A stretch of 64,000 bases of DNA from Rhodanobacter lindaniclasticus (GTDB taxonomy: Bacteria > Pseudomonadota > Gammaproteobacteria > Xanthomonadales > Rhodanobacteraceae): the NCBI RefSeq assembly GCF_004799035.1, contig NZ_MWIO01000004.1:60253-124252 (forward strand). The letters run 5' to 3'. The stretch's first letter is position 1, and each line of letters opens with the position of its first letter. The translations under genes were made by a program, and so were the position numbers. Of this stretch, positions 54,657 through 64,000 are shown one piece after another. The notes beneath the pieces were generated by a model. That model was given only the letters and a program-made list of their open reading frames with translations. It had not been told where the DNA came from and did not search any database.

Positions 54657-54702
54657 TTTAAAGCCCCTCCCCCTCCGGGGGAGGGGTTGGGGAGAGGGTA
54701 CG
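54657..54702. repeat. Left copy of the CTCTCCCCAACCCC hairpin repeat
   Basis: About 45 bp ending ten bases before pilD. Reverse-complemented, it matches the copy at 55060-55105 with only a few differences. It contains its own hairpin of CCCCTCCCCC / GGGGGAGGGG type. It encodes the last 15 residues of the DUF559 protein (GRTLSPTPPPEGEGL). Confidence 0.85.
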
Positions 54703-55050
54703 GCCCCGAGCGAAGTCCAAAATCGCCTCAAGCACCGCTGCGGTTTCCTGCAACACCTGATTGTCCCAGAATCTCAACACCACGAGGCCTTGCCGTTCCA
54801 GCGAGTGCGTACGAATCCCGTCGGTTTCTTCATCGTGTTGCGAACCATCAACCTCGACGACTAGCTTGAGTTCTTCGCAATAGAAGTCGGCGATGTACGG
54901 CGGGATGGGGTGCTGACGGCGGAACTTGAGCCCGACGAGGCGTCTGGCGCGCAGGTGATACCAGAGCTTGATTTCAGCAGCGGTGCTGGCGGTGCGCAGC
55001 GACTTGGCCGTGGTCAGCGTTCGGGTAGGAAGGGGCGGTTTGTGGTGCAT
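54658..55050 (-). CDS. DUF559 endonuclease-fold protein
   Basis: 130 residues of the DUF559 family, related to Vsr/restriction-type PD-(D/E)xK nucleases. FRRQHPIPPYIADFYCEELK followed by LVVEVDGSQHDEE holds the probable catalytic D...E-x-D residues, and VVLRFWDNQVLQE follows. Its C-terminal GRTLSPTPPPEGEGL is made from the left repeat copy. The gene sits between pilC and pilD, both otherwise contiguous in relatives, with about 45-bp inverted repeats on either side. No ribosome site is evident. Function unknown; the context suggests a mobile or repeat-linked cassette. Confidence 0.8.
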   Translation of the reverse strand: MHHKPPLPTRTLTTAKSLRTASTAAEIKLWYHLRARRLVGLKFRRQHPIPPYIADFYCEELKLVVEVDGSQHDEETDGIRTHSLERQGLVVLRFWDNQVLQETAAVLEAILDFARGRTLSPTPPPEGEGL

Positions 55051-55059
55051 GGCTTCGGG

Positions 55060-55105
55060 CGTACCCTCTCCCCAACCCCTCTCCCGGTGGGAGAGGGGCT
55101 TTTGA
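55060..55105. repeat. Right copy of the CTCTCCCCAACCCC hairpin repeat
   Basis: Runs from GTACCCTCTCCCCAACCCCT through the hairpin CCCCTCTCCC / GGGAGAGGGG to CTTTTG, ending five bases before the pilC stop. It is inverted relative to the copy at 54657-54702. Confidence 0.85.
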
Positions 55106-55109
55106 AGCC

Positions 55110-56390
55110 TCAGAACGTGCCGGCCAGCTTGAAGATCGGCAGGTACAGGGCGATCACGATGCCGCCGACCAGGGTGCCGAGTACCACCATGATGAGGGGT
55201 TCGAGCAGGGTGGAGAGGGTATCCACCGCGTTGCTGACCTCCTCCTCGTAGAACTCGGCGACCTTGAACAGCATGCTGTCCAGCGAGCCGGATTCCTCGC
55301 CGATGCCGGTCATCTGCACCACCATGTTGGGGAACAGGCCGGTCTGCTTCATGGCGAGCTGCAGCTGGTGGCCGACCGAGATGTCATCGCGCATCTGCCG
55401 CACGGCGTCGCTGTAGACCGCGCTGCCGGTGGCGCCGGCCACGGCATCCAGGGCTTCCACCAGCGGCACGCCGGCGCGGAAGGTGACGCCCAGCGTGCGG
55501 GCGAAGCGGGCGATCGCGGAGTTGCGCACGATGTCGCCCATCACCGGCATCTTCAGCGCAACGCGGTCCAGGAAATGGGCGAACTTCGGCGAGCGCTTCT
55601 TGCCGATCACGATGCCGGCGATGCTGCCGACGATGATGCCCACCACGATGTACCAGTAGCCCTGCATGAACTCCGAGGCATCGACCAGGAACTGGGTCGG
55701 CGCCGGCAGCTGCGCGCCGGCGTCCTGGAAGGTCTTGGCGAACACCGGCACCACGAACAGCAGCATGATCAGGATGACGATGAACACCACCGCCAGCACC
55801 ATCATCGGGTAGAACAGCGCCTTCTTGATCTTCTTCTTGATCGCCTCGGTGCGTTCCTTGTAGGTGGCCACCGTGTCCAGCACGGTGTCGAGCACGCCCG
55901 AGGTTTCGCCGGCATGCACCAGGTTGCAGTACAGCTCGTCGAACTGCAGCGGGTAGCGGCCCAGCGCCTCGTGCAGCGAGGCGCCGCCCTCGATGTTCTG
56001 CTTGACGTCGAGCAGCACGTTCTTGAAGCGGACGTTCTTCTGGCCGTCGGCGATGATGTCGAAGGACTGCACCATCGGCACGCCGGAGGCCATCATGGTG
56101 GCGATCTGGCGGCTGAAGATGGCCACGTCGCCTGGTTTGATCTTGCTCCCGGAGGCGCCGAACAGCGGCTTGGCGCGCTCGCGCACGGTTTGCGGGTTCA
56201 TCCCCTGGCGGCGCAATTCGGCCTTGACCAGCGAGGCGTTCTTGGCGGGCATGTCGCCCTTCATGCGCTTGCCGCGCTTGTCCAGGGCCACCCATTCGTA
56301 GGTGGTCAGGTGGCTGACCTCGGCCCGCTGGGCGCCGAGCGCACGCGTCTTGTCTGCCCTTGCTTTTGCGGTTGCGGTAGCCGTGGCCAT
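55110..56390 (-). CDS. pilC: Type IV pilus inner-membrane platform protein PilC
   Basis: GspF-type platform that couples ATPase motion to pilin assembly. ATG 56390 (about eight bases after GGGGGA) gives 426 residues; ATG 56396 is an alternative. Two GspF domains are present (FSRQIATMMASGVPMVQSFD; FARTLGVTFRAGVPLVEALD), with membrane helices near 190-225, 245-265 and at the C-terminus. In front of PilC lies pilB with an 80-base junction. Confidence 0.95.
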   Translation of the reverse strand: MATATATAKARADKTRALGAQRAEVSHLTTYEWVALDKRGKRMKGDMPAKNASLVKAELRRQGMNPQTVRERAKPLFGASGSKIKPGDVAIFSRQIATMMASGVPMVQSFDIIADGQKNVRFKNVLLDVKQNIEGGASLHEALGRYPLQFDELYCNLVHAGETSGVLDTVLDTVATYKERTEAIKKKIKKALFYPMMVLAVVFIVILIMLLFVVPVFAKTFQDAGAQLPAPTQFLVDASEFMQGYWYIVVGIIVGSIAGIVIGKKRSPKFAHFLDRVALKMPVMGDIVRNSAIARFARTLGVTFRAGVPLVEALDAVAGATGSAVYSDAVRQMRDDISVGHQLQLAMKQTGLFPNMVVQMTGIGEESGSLDSMLFKVAEFYEEEVSNAVDTLSTLLEPLIMVVLGTLVGGIVIALYLPIFKLAGTF

Positions 56391-56530
56391 GCGCATCTTC
56401 CCCCGGTGGTTCGATCTCGAAGCCGGCGCACGGGCCGGCTGGCAAGTCACTAATACAGCTTAGGTCATTTTCAAAGCGGCAAACCGTGGCGCCTTGCGCA
56501 AGTTCTGCAGCATGCGGGCCCGGTCGGACG

Positions 56531-58252
<1,722 letters not shown>

Positions 58253-58810
58253 AACTTACGTGACCCTTTCCCCGTATGTGGTTGAATCTACCGCAGTCTG
58301 GCGTTCAGGTCATCCTTTGCCTGCGCCTTGATCCGATAGGGTGATGCAGCGCACAAGCCGACGGCCGCGCCGGGCTTGGCGCGGGCCCCGGGTGGCTTGC
58401 CCCGATAGGCAAGCAAGAATCGAACCGCGCCGGCCGGCTGACTGCTCTTTCTGCTTCTCTCTGCCGGCAGCGGGATCGGCGGTGTTTCCGGCGGCGCGCC
58501 GCCAGGGAAGTACGCGGATCGACACTCCCTCGCCAGGACCACGACTCCCGCCCGCCATTCCCGCGCGGACTCCCTGATCCGACTTCCGGCAAAATTTCCC
58601 GATCCCCGTCATTCCTGCGCAGGCAGGAATCGCACTTGCTCCAAGCGCACCAAAGCCACGTCCACGTCCAACATGCCGTCGCGCGACGATCAACCCGAAA
58701 CCGGGATCGCGAATGAGACCCCAACCACAAGCCCCCTGTTCACCCAGGGCACCGCAGCCACCCATGGGCAGCCTTCACGTTATGATCCCCCTTTCCCGGG
58801 GAGCCCGATC
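58253..58810. other. Intergenic region between pilB and the glycan locus
   Basis: 558 bases, presumably with the pilB promoter (minus) and the promoter of the first glycosyltransferase (plus). It contains the dispersed-type hairpin ATTCCTGC-GCAG-GCAGGAAT at 58611-58630, inside a CGTCATTCCTGCG context common in Xanthomonadales intergenic repeats. A -10-like TATGAT is at 58781-58786. No gene is supported; the pilin gene expected here in some relatives is absent. Confidence 0.5.
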
Positions 58811-59665
58811 TTGAACCAGCTCAGCATCATCCTGCCTGCCAAGAACGAGGCGCCCGCGCTTGCGGTCTTGCTCCCGCAACTGCGCGCGGCGCAGCCGCAG
58901 GCCGAGATCATCGTGGTCGACGATGGTTCCACCGACGACACCCGCAACATCTGCGAAAGCCACGGCGTGCAATGCCTGTCCTCGCCGTACTCGATGGGCA
59001 ACGGCGCGGCGATCAAGCGTGGCACCCGCGCCGCCAGCGGCGACATCCTGGTGTTCATGGACGGCGACGGCCAGCACGATCCCGCCGACGTCGCGCGGCT
59101 GCTCGACCAGTTGAACCGCGGCTACGACATGGTGGTGGGCGCCCGCGACTGGGGCAGCCAGGCCGGCGTGGGCCGTGGCATCGCCAACACCTTGTACAAC
59201 TGGCTGGCCACCAAGATGACCGGCCACCCCGTGCTCGACCTCACCTCCGGCTTCCGCGCCGTGCGCGCCGACAAGTTCCGCGAATTCCTGCACCTGCTGC
59301 CCAACGGCTTCAGCTACCCCACCACCAGCACCATGGCCTTCTTCCGCAGCGCCTATGCGGTCGCCTACGTCCCGATCAAGGCCGCCCAGCGCGTCGGCAA
59401 GAGCCACATCCGACCCCTCAAGGACGGCATCCGCTTCCTGCTGATCATCTTCAAGATCGCCACGCTGTATTCGCCGCTGAAGCTGTTCGTGCCGGCGAGT
59501 GCGGTGTTTTTCCTGGCCGGTTTCGCCAATTACACCTATACGCTCTACGCCTACCATCGACTTACCAACATGAGCACTTTGCTGTGGAGCGCGGCTGTGG
59601 TTGTGTTCCTGATCGGGCTGGTTTCCGAACAGATCACCGGCCTGATGTACAGGCCCTACAAGTGA
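58811..59665 (+). CDS. Family 2 glycosyltransferase, dolichyl-phosphate-mannose-synthase type
   Basis: TTG 58811, seven bases after GGGGAG, gives 284 residues beginning with LNQLSIILPAKNEAPALAVL after the start; an ATG at 58673 would add 46 low-complexity residues. The GT-A motifs are IIVVDDGSTDDT, FMDGDGQHDP and a C-terminal GKSHIRPLKDGIRFL. Two membrane helices lie near the end (about 220-275). Such enzymes transfer a sugar to a polyprenyl phosphate or act in surface-glycan synthesis. First gene of the locus. Confidence 0.85.
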   Translation: MNQLSIILPAKNEAPALAVLLPQLRAAQPQAEIIVVDDGSTDDTRNICESHGVQCLSSPYSMGNGAAIKRGTRAASGDILVFMDGDGQHDPADVARLLDQLNRGYDMVVGARDWGSQAGVGRGIANTLYNWLATKMTGHPVLDLTSGFRAVRADKFREFLHLLPNGFSYPTTSTMAFFRSAYAVAYVPIKAAQRVGKSHIRPLKDGIRFLLIIFKIATLYSPLKLFVPASAVFFLAGFANYTYTLYAYHRLTNMSTLLWSAAVVVFLIGLVSEQITGLMYRPYK

Positions 59666-59757
59666 AATATTGCGCCAGAGTGAGTCCTTCCTGATGGTAT
59701 TACTGTGTGGCGCCTACCGTTTTAGTTCCGCAGCGTGGCCGAGGTGCTAACCACTTG

Positions 59758-60867
59758 ATGCGTGTACTTTTGATCAGCACCTCGTATCCACGGGACATCT
59801 CGGACTGGCGAGGGATCTTCATGCGACATCTCGTTGCCGCGATTGCACGCGTTCCATCTGTCGAACTCAGTGTCTGGTCTCCCCCGGGCGAGCTTCCGGA
59901 TCGGGCTAAAACCGTCGTGGCACGCAAGGATGCCGATTGGCTGGAACACCTGATGGCCATAGGTGGAATCTCGCACAGCATGCGCGACAGAGGTTGGCGC
60001 GGATGGTTTGCACCCGTTCGCCTCTTGCGCATGATCGGCAGAGCCTATCGCAACCAAGACGTGGACGTTTATCACATAAATTGGTTGCAATGTGCATTAC
60101 CGCTGCCGCGTAATGGTAAACCGGCATTGATCACCGTACTCGGGAACGACCTCAAATTGCTGAGGCTGCCATTGATGTGCACTTTGTTGCGGCGGATCAT
60201 GAAACGGCGACGGGTAGCAATCTGTCCCAATGCGGATTGGATGCGCGAACCATTGGAAGCGTCTTTTGGGGACATTGCCGATGTATGTTCGATCTCATTT
60301 GGGATTGAGCCCGCCTGGTACGAGATCGAGAGAGGCCTCCGGCTGGGCCAACCCCATCGATGGCTTACCGTCACCCGTCTCACTGCAGACAAGCTTGGCT
60401 CTCTATTTGACTGGTCGTCGAAGTTCTTTCGTGATGGCACTCGCGAGTTGCACCTGTTTGGGCCGATGCAGGAAGGTGTCGCGATACCGGAATGGGTTCA
60501 TTACCACGGGCCCGTCACCCCGGAACAGTTGATGTTCTGCTGGTTTCCCACGGCCTGCGGCCTGATTACCTTGAGCCGCCATGCAGAAGGTAGGCCGCAA
60601 GTCATGCTCGAAGCGATGGCAGCGGGGCTCCCGATTATTGCCTCCGATATGCCAGCACATGCAAGTATCGTCTTCGATGGTGAAACCGGAAGGTTGTGCG
60701 ATAACGCCAGTGTTTACGGGAACGCGCTAGCCGAATTGGAGAACGAGGAGACCAATCGACGCATGGGGGATGCGGCGAGGCGTTGGGTCGCCACCGAAGT
60801 TGGTACCTGGGACGACTGCGCCAAGCGTTATGAGAGTATCTATCGCCGGTTGCTGGAAACGCACTGA
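59758..60867 (+). CDS. Family 4-type (GT-B) glycosyltransferase
   Basis: 369 residues from ATG 59758 (GAGGTG upstream). The N-terminus MRVLLISTSYPRDISDWRGI and the C-terminal donor site EGRPQVMLEAMAAGLPIIAS are typical of GT4 retaining enzymes. Substrate is unknown. Base composition is visibly less GC-rich than the pil genes. The TGA is followed directly by the ATG of the epimerase-like gene. Confidence 0.85.
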   Translation: MRVLLISTSYPRDISDWRGIFMRHLVAAIARVPSVELSVWSPPGELPDRAKTVVARKDADWLEHLMAIGGISHSMRDRGWRGWFAPVRLLRMIGRAYRNQDVDVYHINWLQCALPLPRNGKPALITVLGNDLKLLRLPLMCTLLRRIMKRRRVAICPNADWMREPLEASFGDIADVCSISFGIEPAWYEIERGLRLGQPHRWLTVTRLTADKLGSLFDWSSKFFRDGTRELHLFGPMQEGVAIPEWVHYHGPVTPEQLMFCWFPTACGLITLSRHAEGRPQVMLEAMAAGLPIIASDMPAHASIVFDGETGRLCDNASVYGNALAELENEETNRRMGDAARRWVATEVGTWDDCAKRYESIYRRLLETH

Positions 60868-61794
60868 ATGGGCGATTCGATTCTCATAACCGGCGCGGGC
60901 GGATTCATCGGCCGACAGTTGGTGCGTACGCTTGCGCAACGTGGCGAGCGCGTGATCGCAGCCAGCCGCAGTCCGGCCGAGTTCGATGGGGCGAACGTTG
61001 AGCCGGTCGAGGGCATGCTACGTGAACCGGAAGATTTTGCTCCATGGGTGGCACGCAGCCGCGTCGTGGTGTACTTGGCGTCTACGTCCACTCCGGGAAC
61101 TTCGGCGGGTCATCCGATAGAAGATGTGACGGGCAATCTTTTACCGTTAACCGCGTTGTTGCAGACGATGCAGAATCATCCCGGCGTCGATCTGTTGTAT
61201 CTCTCGTCGGGCGGCGCGCTTTATGCACCAAATGACGGCGAAGCGGCATCTGAAAGAACGCCGGTGCGCCCACGCTCCTATCACGGCGCGGGCAAGATCG
61301 CAGCGGAGTACTTCATTTCCGCGTGGTGCAATCAATATTCGGGAAGGGCGATGATCGTGCGGCCTTCGAACGTTTATGGCCCAGGCCAGCTCGAACGAGC
61401 AGGATTTGGCATCGTTCCGGCCGCCATGGGCAAGATTCGCCGCAATGAAGTTTTGCGTGTGTGGGGGGACGGCTCGGCTATTCGGGATTACTTGTACATT
61501 GATGATCTGATTCGATTGGTGACAGCGATACTTGCCAAGCCGATGCCACCTGGTGCTCGCGTGGTGAACGCCTGCAGCGGTATCGGTACTAGCTTGAAGG
61601 ATCTGTTCGAGGCATTGCAGGAAGTAACGGGAGCCACGTTGTTATGTCGTTACGAAGCCGACCGTCCCGTCGACGCTTCAAGCATAGTCATGGATCCGTC
61701 TTTTGCGCTGCAGGAGTTTGGGTTTTCGGCGGCAACACCGTTGCGCGAGGGGCTTAAGCGGACATGGATTTGGTTGAACAGTATCATGCACTGA
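60868..61794 (+). CDS. NAD-dependent epimerase/dehydratase family protein (extended SDR)
   Basis: 308 residues. The Rossmann motif ITGAGGFIGRQLVRTL and the late VRPSNVYGPGQ and VWGDGSAIRDYLYIDDL identify an extended SDR such as a UDP-sugar epimerase. The usual YxxxK motif appears as SYHGAGK: counted back from the Lys, the catalytic Tyr position is His, with Tyr one residue earlier. This may alter activity or register. Probably makes or modifies a nucleotide sugar for the neighbouring transferases. It overlaps the next gene by 31 bases. Confidence 0.85.
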   Translation: MGDSILITGAGGFIGRQLVRTLAQRGERVIAASRSPAEFDGANVEPVEGMLREPEDFAPWVARSRVVVYLASTSTPGTSAGHPIEDVTGNLLPLTALLQTMQNHPGVDLLYLSSGGALYAPNDGEAASERTPVRPRSYHGAGKIAAEYFISAWCNQYSGRAMIVRPSNVYGPGQLERAGFGIVPAAMGKIRRNEVLRVWGDGSAIRDYLYIDDLIRLVTAILAKPMPPGARVVNACSGIGTSLKDLFEALQEVTGATLLCRYEADRPVDASSIVMDPSFALQEFGFSAATPLREGLKRTWIWLNSIMH

Positions 61795-62813
61795 ATCGAC
61801 CGGAGCATCCGGTGTGTTCCGTATGCGTCGCCAACTACAATGGCGCAGCCATGCTGGACGACTGTCTCGGTTCGGTGCTGTCTCAACTGGGAGACGTGAG
61901 CATCGAGATCATCGTTCACGACGACGCCTCAACCGATGATTCCGTCAATTTGTTGCTGGCCAGGTACCCGAGCGTGGAACTCTTGGCGAGCCGCGAAAAC
62001 GTGGGGTTTTGCAAGGCAAACAATCGCATGGTTTCGCACGCTCGCGGTAAGTACGTTCTGCTGCTGAACAACGATGCCGCATTGCATCCCGATGCGATCC
62101 TCACGCTGGTCGAGGTTGCGGGCCTGCAGTCTCCTGGAGGCATTTTGACGATGCCTCAGTACGACTGGGAAACCGACAAGCTAGTCGACCGCGGTTGCCT
62201 GCTCGACCCTTTCTACAATCCTGTGCCGAACCTCGATCAGGACCGCCGCGAAGTTGCCATGGTGATAGGTGCCTGCTTTTGGGTGGCACGCGATCTCTGG
62301 AATGACCTTGGCGGATTTCCAGAGTGGCTGGAGTCGATCGGCGAAGATATGTATCTGTGCTGCGTGGCCCGCTTGCGCGGCCGGCCGGTCCACGTTACGA
62401 GAACCAGCGGGTATCGCCACCGCCAAGGGGTCAGTTTTGGCGGCAACAGGGTGAATAGAGGAAAACTCAGCACGACGTTGCGTAGACGCCGATTGAGCGA
62501 ACGCAACAAGACGAGGGTCATGGTCATTTGTACGCCGACATGGCTGGTTTGGCCCCTCCTTGCAGTACACATGGCCGAATTGGTTCTGGAGGGCATCGCG
62601 GTGACGCTGTCCAGGCGCGATCGGAGGGTCTGGCGCGAAGTTTACCGGCCAACTCTGAAGTCGGTCCTCAGCGGTACCCTGGAGTTGCGCCAGCGGCGCC
62701 GGGGGCAACAAGCTCAACGCCAAGCCACCCTGCGTGGCTATCTCCACGCCTTCACCTGGTTTCCGCACAAGTTGCGCCTGCTATTCAGGCATGGGGTGCC
62801 ATCCATTCGCTGA
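61764..62813 (+). CDS. Family 2 glycosyltransferase (rhamnosyltransferase-like)
   Basis: 349 residues. The GT-A core is CSVCVANYNGAAMLDDCLGS, IIVHDDASTDDSV, ENVGFCKANNRMV and LLLNNDAALHPDA. The helical C-terminus with WLVWPLLAVHMAELVLEG may associate with the membrane. Acceptor unknown. Start ATG 61764 lies inside the end of the epimerase gene, so translation is probably coupled. Confidence 0.87.
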   Translation: MDLVEQYHALNRPEHPVCSVCVANYNGAAMLDDCLGSVLSQLGDVSIEIIVHDDASTDDSVNLLLARYPSVELLASRENVGFCKANNRMVSHARGKYVLLLNNDAALHPDAILTLVEVAGLQSPGGILTMPQYDWETDKLVDRGCLLDPFYNPVPNLDQDRREVAMVIGACFWVARDLWNDLGGFPEWLESIGEDMYLCCVARLRGRPVHVTRTSGYRHRQGVSFGGNRVNRGKLSTTLRRRRLSERNKTRVMVICTPTWLVWPLLAVHMAELVLEGIAVTLSRRDRRVWREVYRPTLKSVLSGTLELRQRRRGQQAQRQATLRGYLHAFTWFPHKLRLLFRHGVPSIR

Positions 62814-62833
62814 GCCGCGCGCTTGCGTTCGAT

Positions 62834-63604
62834 TCATTCCGGCCGACGAAACAGGAAGAAAGGTTCTTTGGGGTTGATGCCTAAGGCGGCTGCGTCGACA
62901 TCGGCCAACAAGTCATCGTGCTGGCGAATGCATGAGACCAGGCCAGCCGACGTGAAACGGTTGAAGATGTCCCTTCCGAATAGGCGAACATGATCGGCCT
63001 GCCCGTAGGCCTGCCGCCGAGCTTCGGCGGTATCGATCCCGGCATCCTGCCAAGTGCCGTGCAATTTCGCACTATATGGCGTCTGCAGGATGGCATGGCC
63101 ACCAAGCTTGAGCACCCGGTGGATCTCGGCGAGTGCCTTTAGGTCGTCGCTCACGTGCTCCAGCACGTGGTTGGCTATGACCAGATCAAAGGATTCGCCA
63201 TCAAATGGGATGTCGAGCATGTCGACGCGTTGCACGCCCGCCGTGGAGGGATACAAGTCGCATGGAATGTAGCAACTGGGGGCAGTCTCCGTTATGCGTC
63301 GGGCGAGCCGCTTCTCCGGTGCGAAATGCAACACCGACTTCCGGTGGATGTCTGCGAGCAGCCCGGCTCTTTCCATGTACATCAGCAGGTGCCGTTCCCG
63401 ATCGTGCGCGCCACATCGCGGGCACTCGAACTGGTCCGGATTGCTGCCTACGACATCCATCGCAAGCATCAGCCCCGGCGTGTCGATAGAGCCGCGCATG
63501 TATGGCATGAAGCGCCAAACATGGTGGCCACACATCACGCATCGGCGTCTTCCGCCGGGAAGCCAGCCTGAAAGAGCGTACTTGGCGAGCTTGATGAAGT
63601 TCAT
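62834..63604 (-). CDS. Class I SAM-dependent methyltransferase with N-terminal zinc-binding motifs
   Basis: 256 residues. The N-terminus has two Cys pairs, CVMCGHH and CPRCGAHDRERHL, likely a zinc ribbon. The methyltransferase fold shows VLHFAPEKRLARRI, the acidic VDMLDIPFDGESFDLVIANH and VLEHVSDDLKALAEIHRVL. Such proteins occur in O-antigen and capsule loci and may methylate sugars. It points against the glycosyltransferase genes and converges with the last one, 20 bases apart. Confidence 0.88.
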   Translation of the reverse strand: MNFIKLAKYALSGWLPGGRRRCVMCGHHVWRFMPYMRGSIDTPGLMLAMDVVGSNPDQFECPRCGAHDRERHLLMYMERAGLLADIHRKSVLHFAPEKRLARRITETAPSCYIPCDLYPSTAGVQRVDMLDIPFDGESFDLVIANHVLEHVSDDLKALAEIHRVLKLGGHAILQTPYSAKLHGTWQDAGIDTAEARRQAYGQADHVRLFGRDIFNRFTSAGLVSCIRQHDDLLADVDAAALGINPKEPFFLFRRPE

Positions 63605-63621
63605 GGATTCCGGGCGGTAGG

Positions 63622-63849
63622 CTAGCGGCGATACAGTACGTTATTAAAACGGCCGTGTGATTTCCTGCGGATTCGTCCAAGCAGGTCTTTGCACGCGATG
63701 CGTACAACAGAACAAAACACCAGCAAGGCGGTCCGCATGGTGCCATAAGGGGATGCGGCGAAAGCACGGGGAATCCATTCTTTCAACAGCTCAATCCGCC
63801 GCGTGCGCAGCGAGCGAAAGAATACCCGGCGCACGAAGTCAGGGCCGAC
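63622..63849 (-). pseudogene. C-terminal remnant of an unidentified gene, cut near an IS30-type element
   Basis: Open on the minus strand from about 63849, with no proper start codon nearby upstream. It encodes about 75 residues including VRRVFFRSLRTRRIELLKEW and PYGTMRTALLVFCSVVRI. The frame hits a stop at 63850-63852, close to where the IS30-type element should begin. It resembles a basic, membrane-proximal glycosyltransferase tail but cannot be assigned. The rest may lie beyond the element, outside the window. Confidence 0.5.
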
Positions 63850-63897
63850 TCAAACTCCACGTGCAACACCATGCCGCATCTGACATAGGCTGTTGCG

Positions 63898-64000
63898 ATG
63901 AGAACGTACAACGAATTGACCCTGAACGAGCGAGTGGAGATCCAGCAGCGCCTGGCGTCGGGCGACAGCTTGCGAGCCATTGGAAGATAGCTGGGGCGCG
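63898..64000 (+). pseudogene. IS30-family transposase N-terminus with in-frame TAG (cut by window edge)
   Basis: From ATG 63898 the frame reads MRTYNELTLNERVEIQQRLA then SGDSLRAIGR, a stop (TAG 63988-63990), and LGR. This is the helix-turn-helix start of IS30 transposases, where Gln is expected at the stop (CAG to TAG). So the copy is probably inactive unless suppressed or a sequencing error. The 45 bases upstream (from about 63850) probably hold its left end, but I cannot define the terminal repeat. Confidence 0.6.

Noticed and set aside
54648..54731. N-terminal extension of PilD (MRRFWTSLGAVPSPQPLPRR and onward)
   Set aside because: It is the hairpin repeat of the DUF559 cassette read in frame; PilD homology starts at MPELPLSV.

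Overview
The window is about 64 kb of high-GC, densely packed chromosome with many start/stop overlaps (ATGA, TGATG). The gene set (pil-chp cluster, pilBCD-coaE, lgt-thyA-folA, several TonB-dependent receptors, gshB-pilG neighbourhood) fits a gammaproteobacterium of the Xanthomonadales, most likely Rhodanobacteraceae. That placement is an inference from gene order and style. No rRNA, tRNA or CRISPR array was seen.

Layout. 1-3.7 kb (minus): pyrB (cut by the window edge), ruvX, yqgE, a TonB-like protein and gshB. 4.0-15.9 kb (plus): a type IV pilus chemosensory operon, pilG-pilH-pilI-pilJ-chpA-chpB-chpC, with no CheR-type methyltransferase gene. 16.1-24.4 kb: a large TonB-dependent receptor, rsmE, bioA, gspN, a HisN-type phosphatase, a possible 56-residue protein, nudE and cysQ. 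24.5-31.8 kb: mazG, two small exported proteins, a YbiR-type transporter, and the YbbA/YbbP ABC system divergent from tesA. 31.8-38 kb: a two-component system with a degenerate kinase, a one-frame SCOT-type CoA transferase, a BlaI/BlaR-like pair with visible operators, and an exported isoaspartyl peptidase. 38-44 kb (minus): RegB/RegA redox regulators followed by a TonB receptor, an exported beta-propeller and a thioredoxin-like protein. 44-53.8 kb: a peptide transporter, dgkA, lemA with two TPM-domain genes, lgt, an AIM24-type protein, thyA, folA, mutT, a REP-associated transposase and coaE. 53.8-58.3 kb (minus): pilD, a DUF559 gene, pilC and pilB. 58.8-64 kb: a glycan locus of glycosyltransferases, an atypical SDR protein and a methyltransferase, ending in a truncated gene next to an IS30-type transposase start that carries a nonsense codon.

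Type IV pilus work frames the window: the Chp signalling operon near the start and the assembly ATPase, platform protein and prepilin peptidase near the end. No pilin gene is visible.

The most unusual content is palindromic repeat DNA. One family (GTAG foot, GGGCGGGC stem) occurs as four inverted pairs plus one single copy and flanks a RAYT transposase. In six of the nine copies its TAG is the stop codon of the neighbouring gene. A second family (CTCTCCCCAACCCC plus hairpin) forms about 45-bp inverted repeats around a DUF559 nuclease-fold gene that sits between pilC and pilD. A third notable item is a possible RegA-controlled uptake operon with a TGCGACA-N10-TGTCGCA site in front of its TonB receptor.
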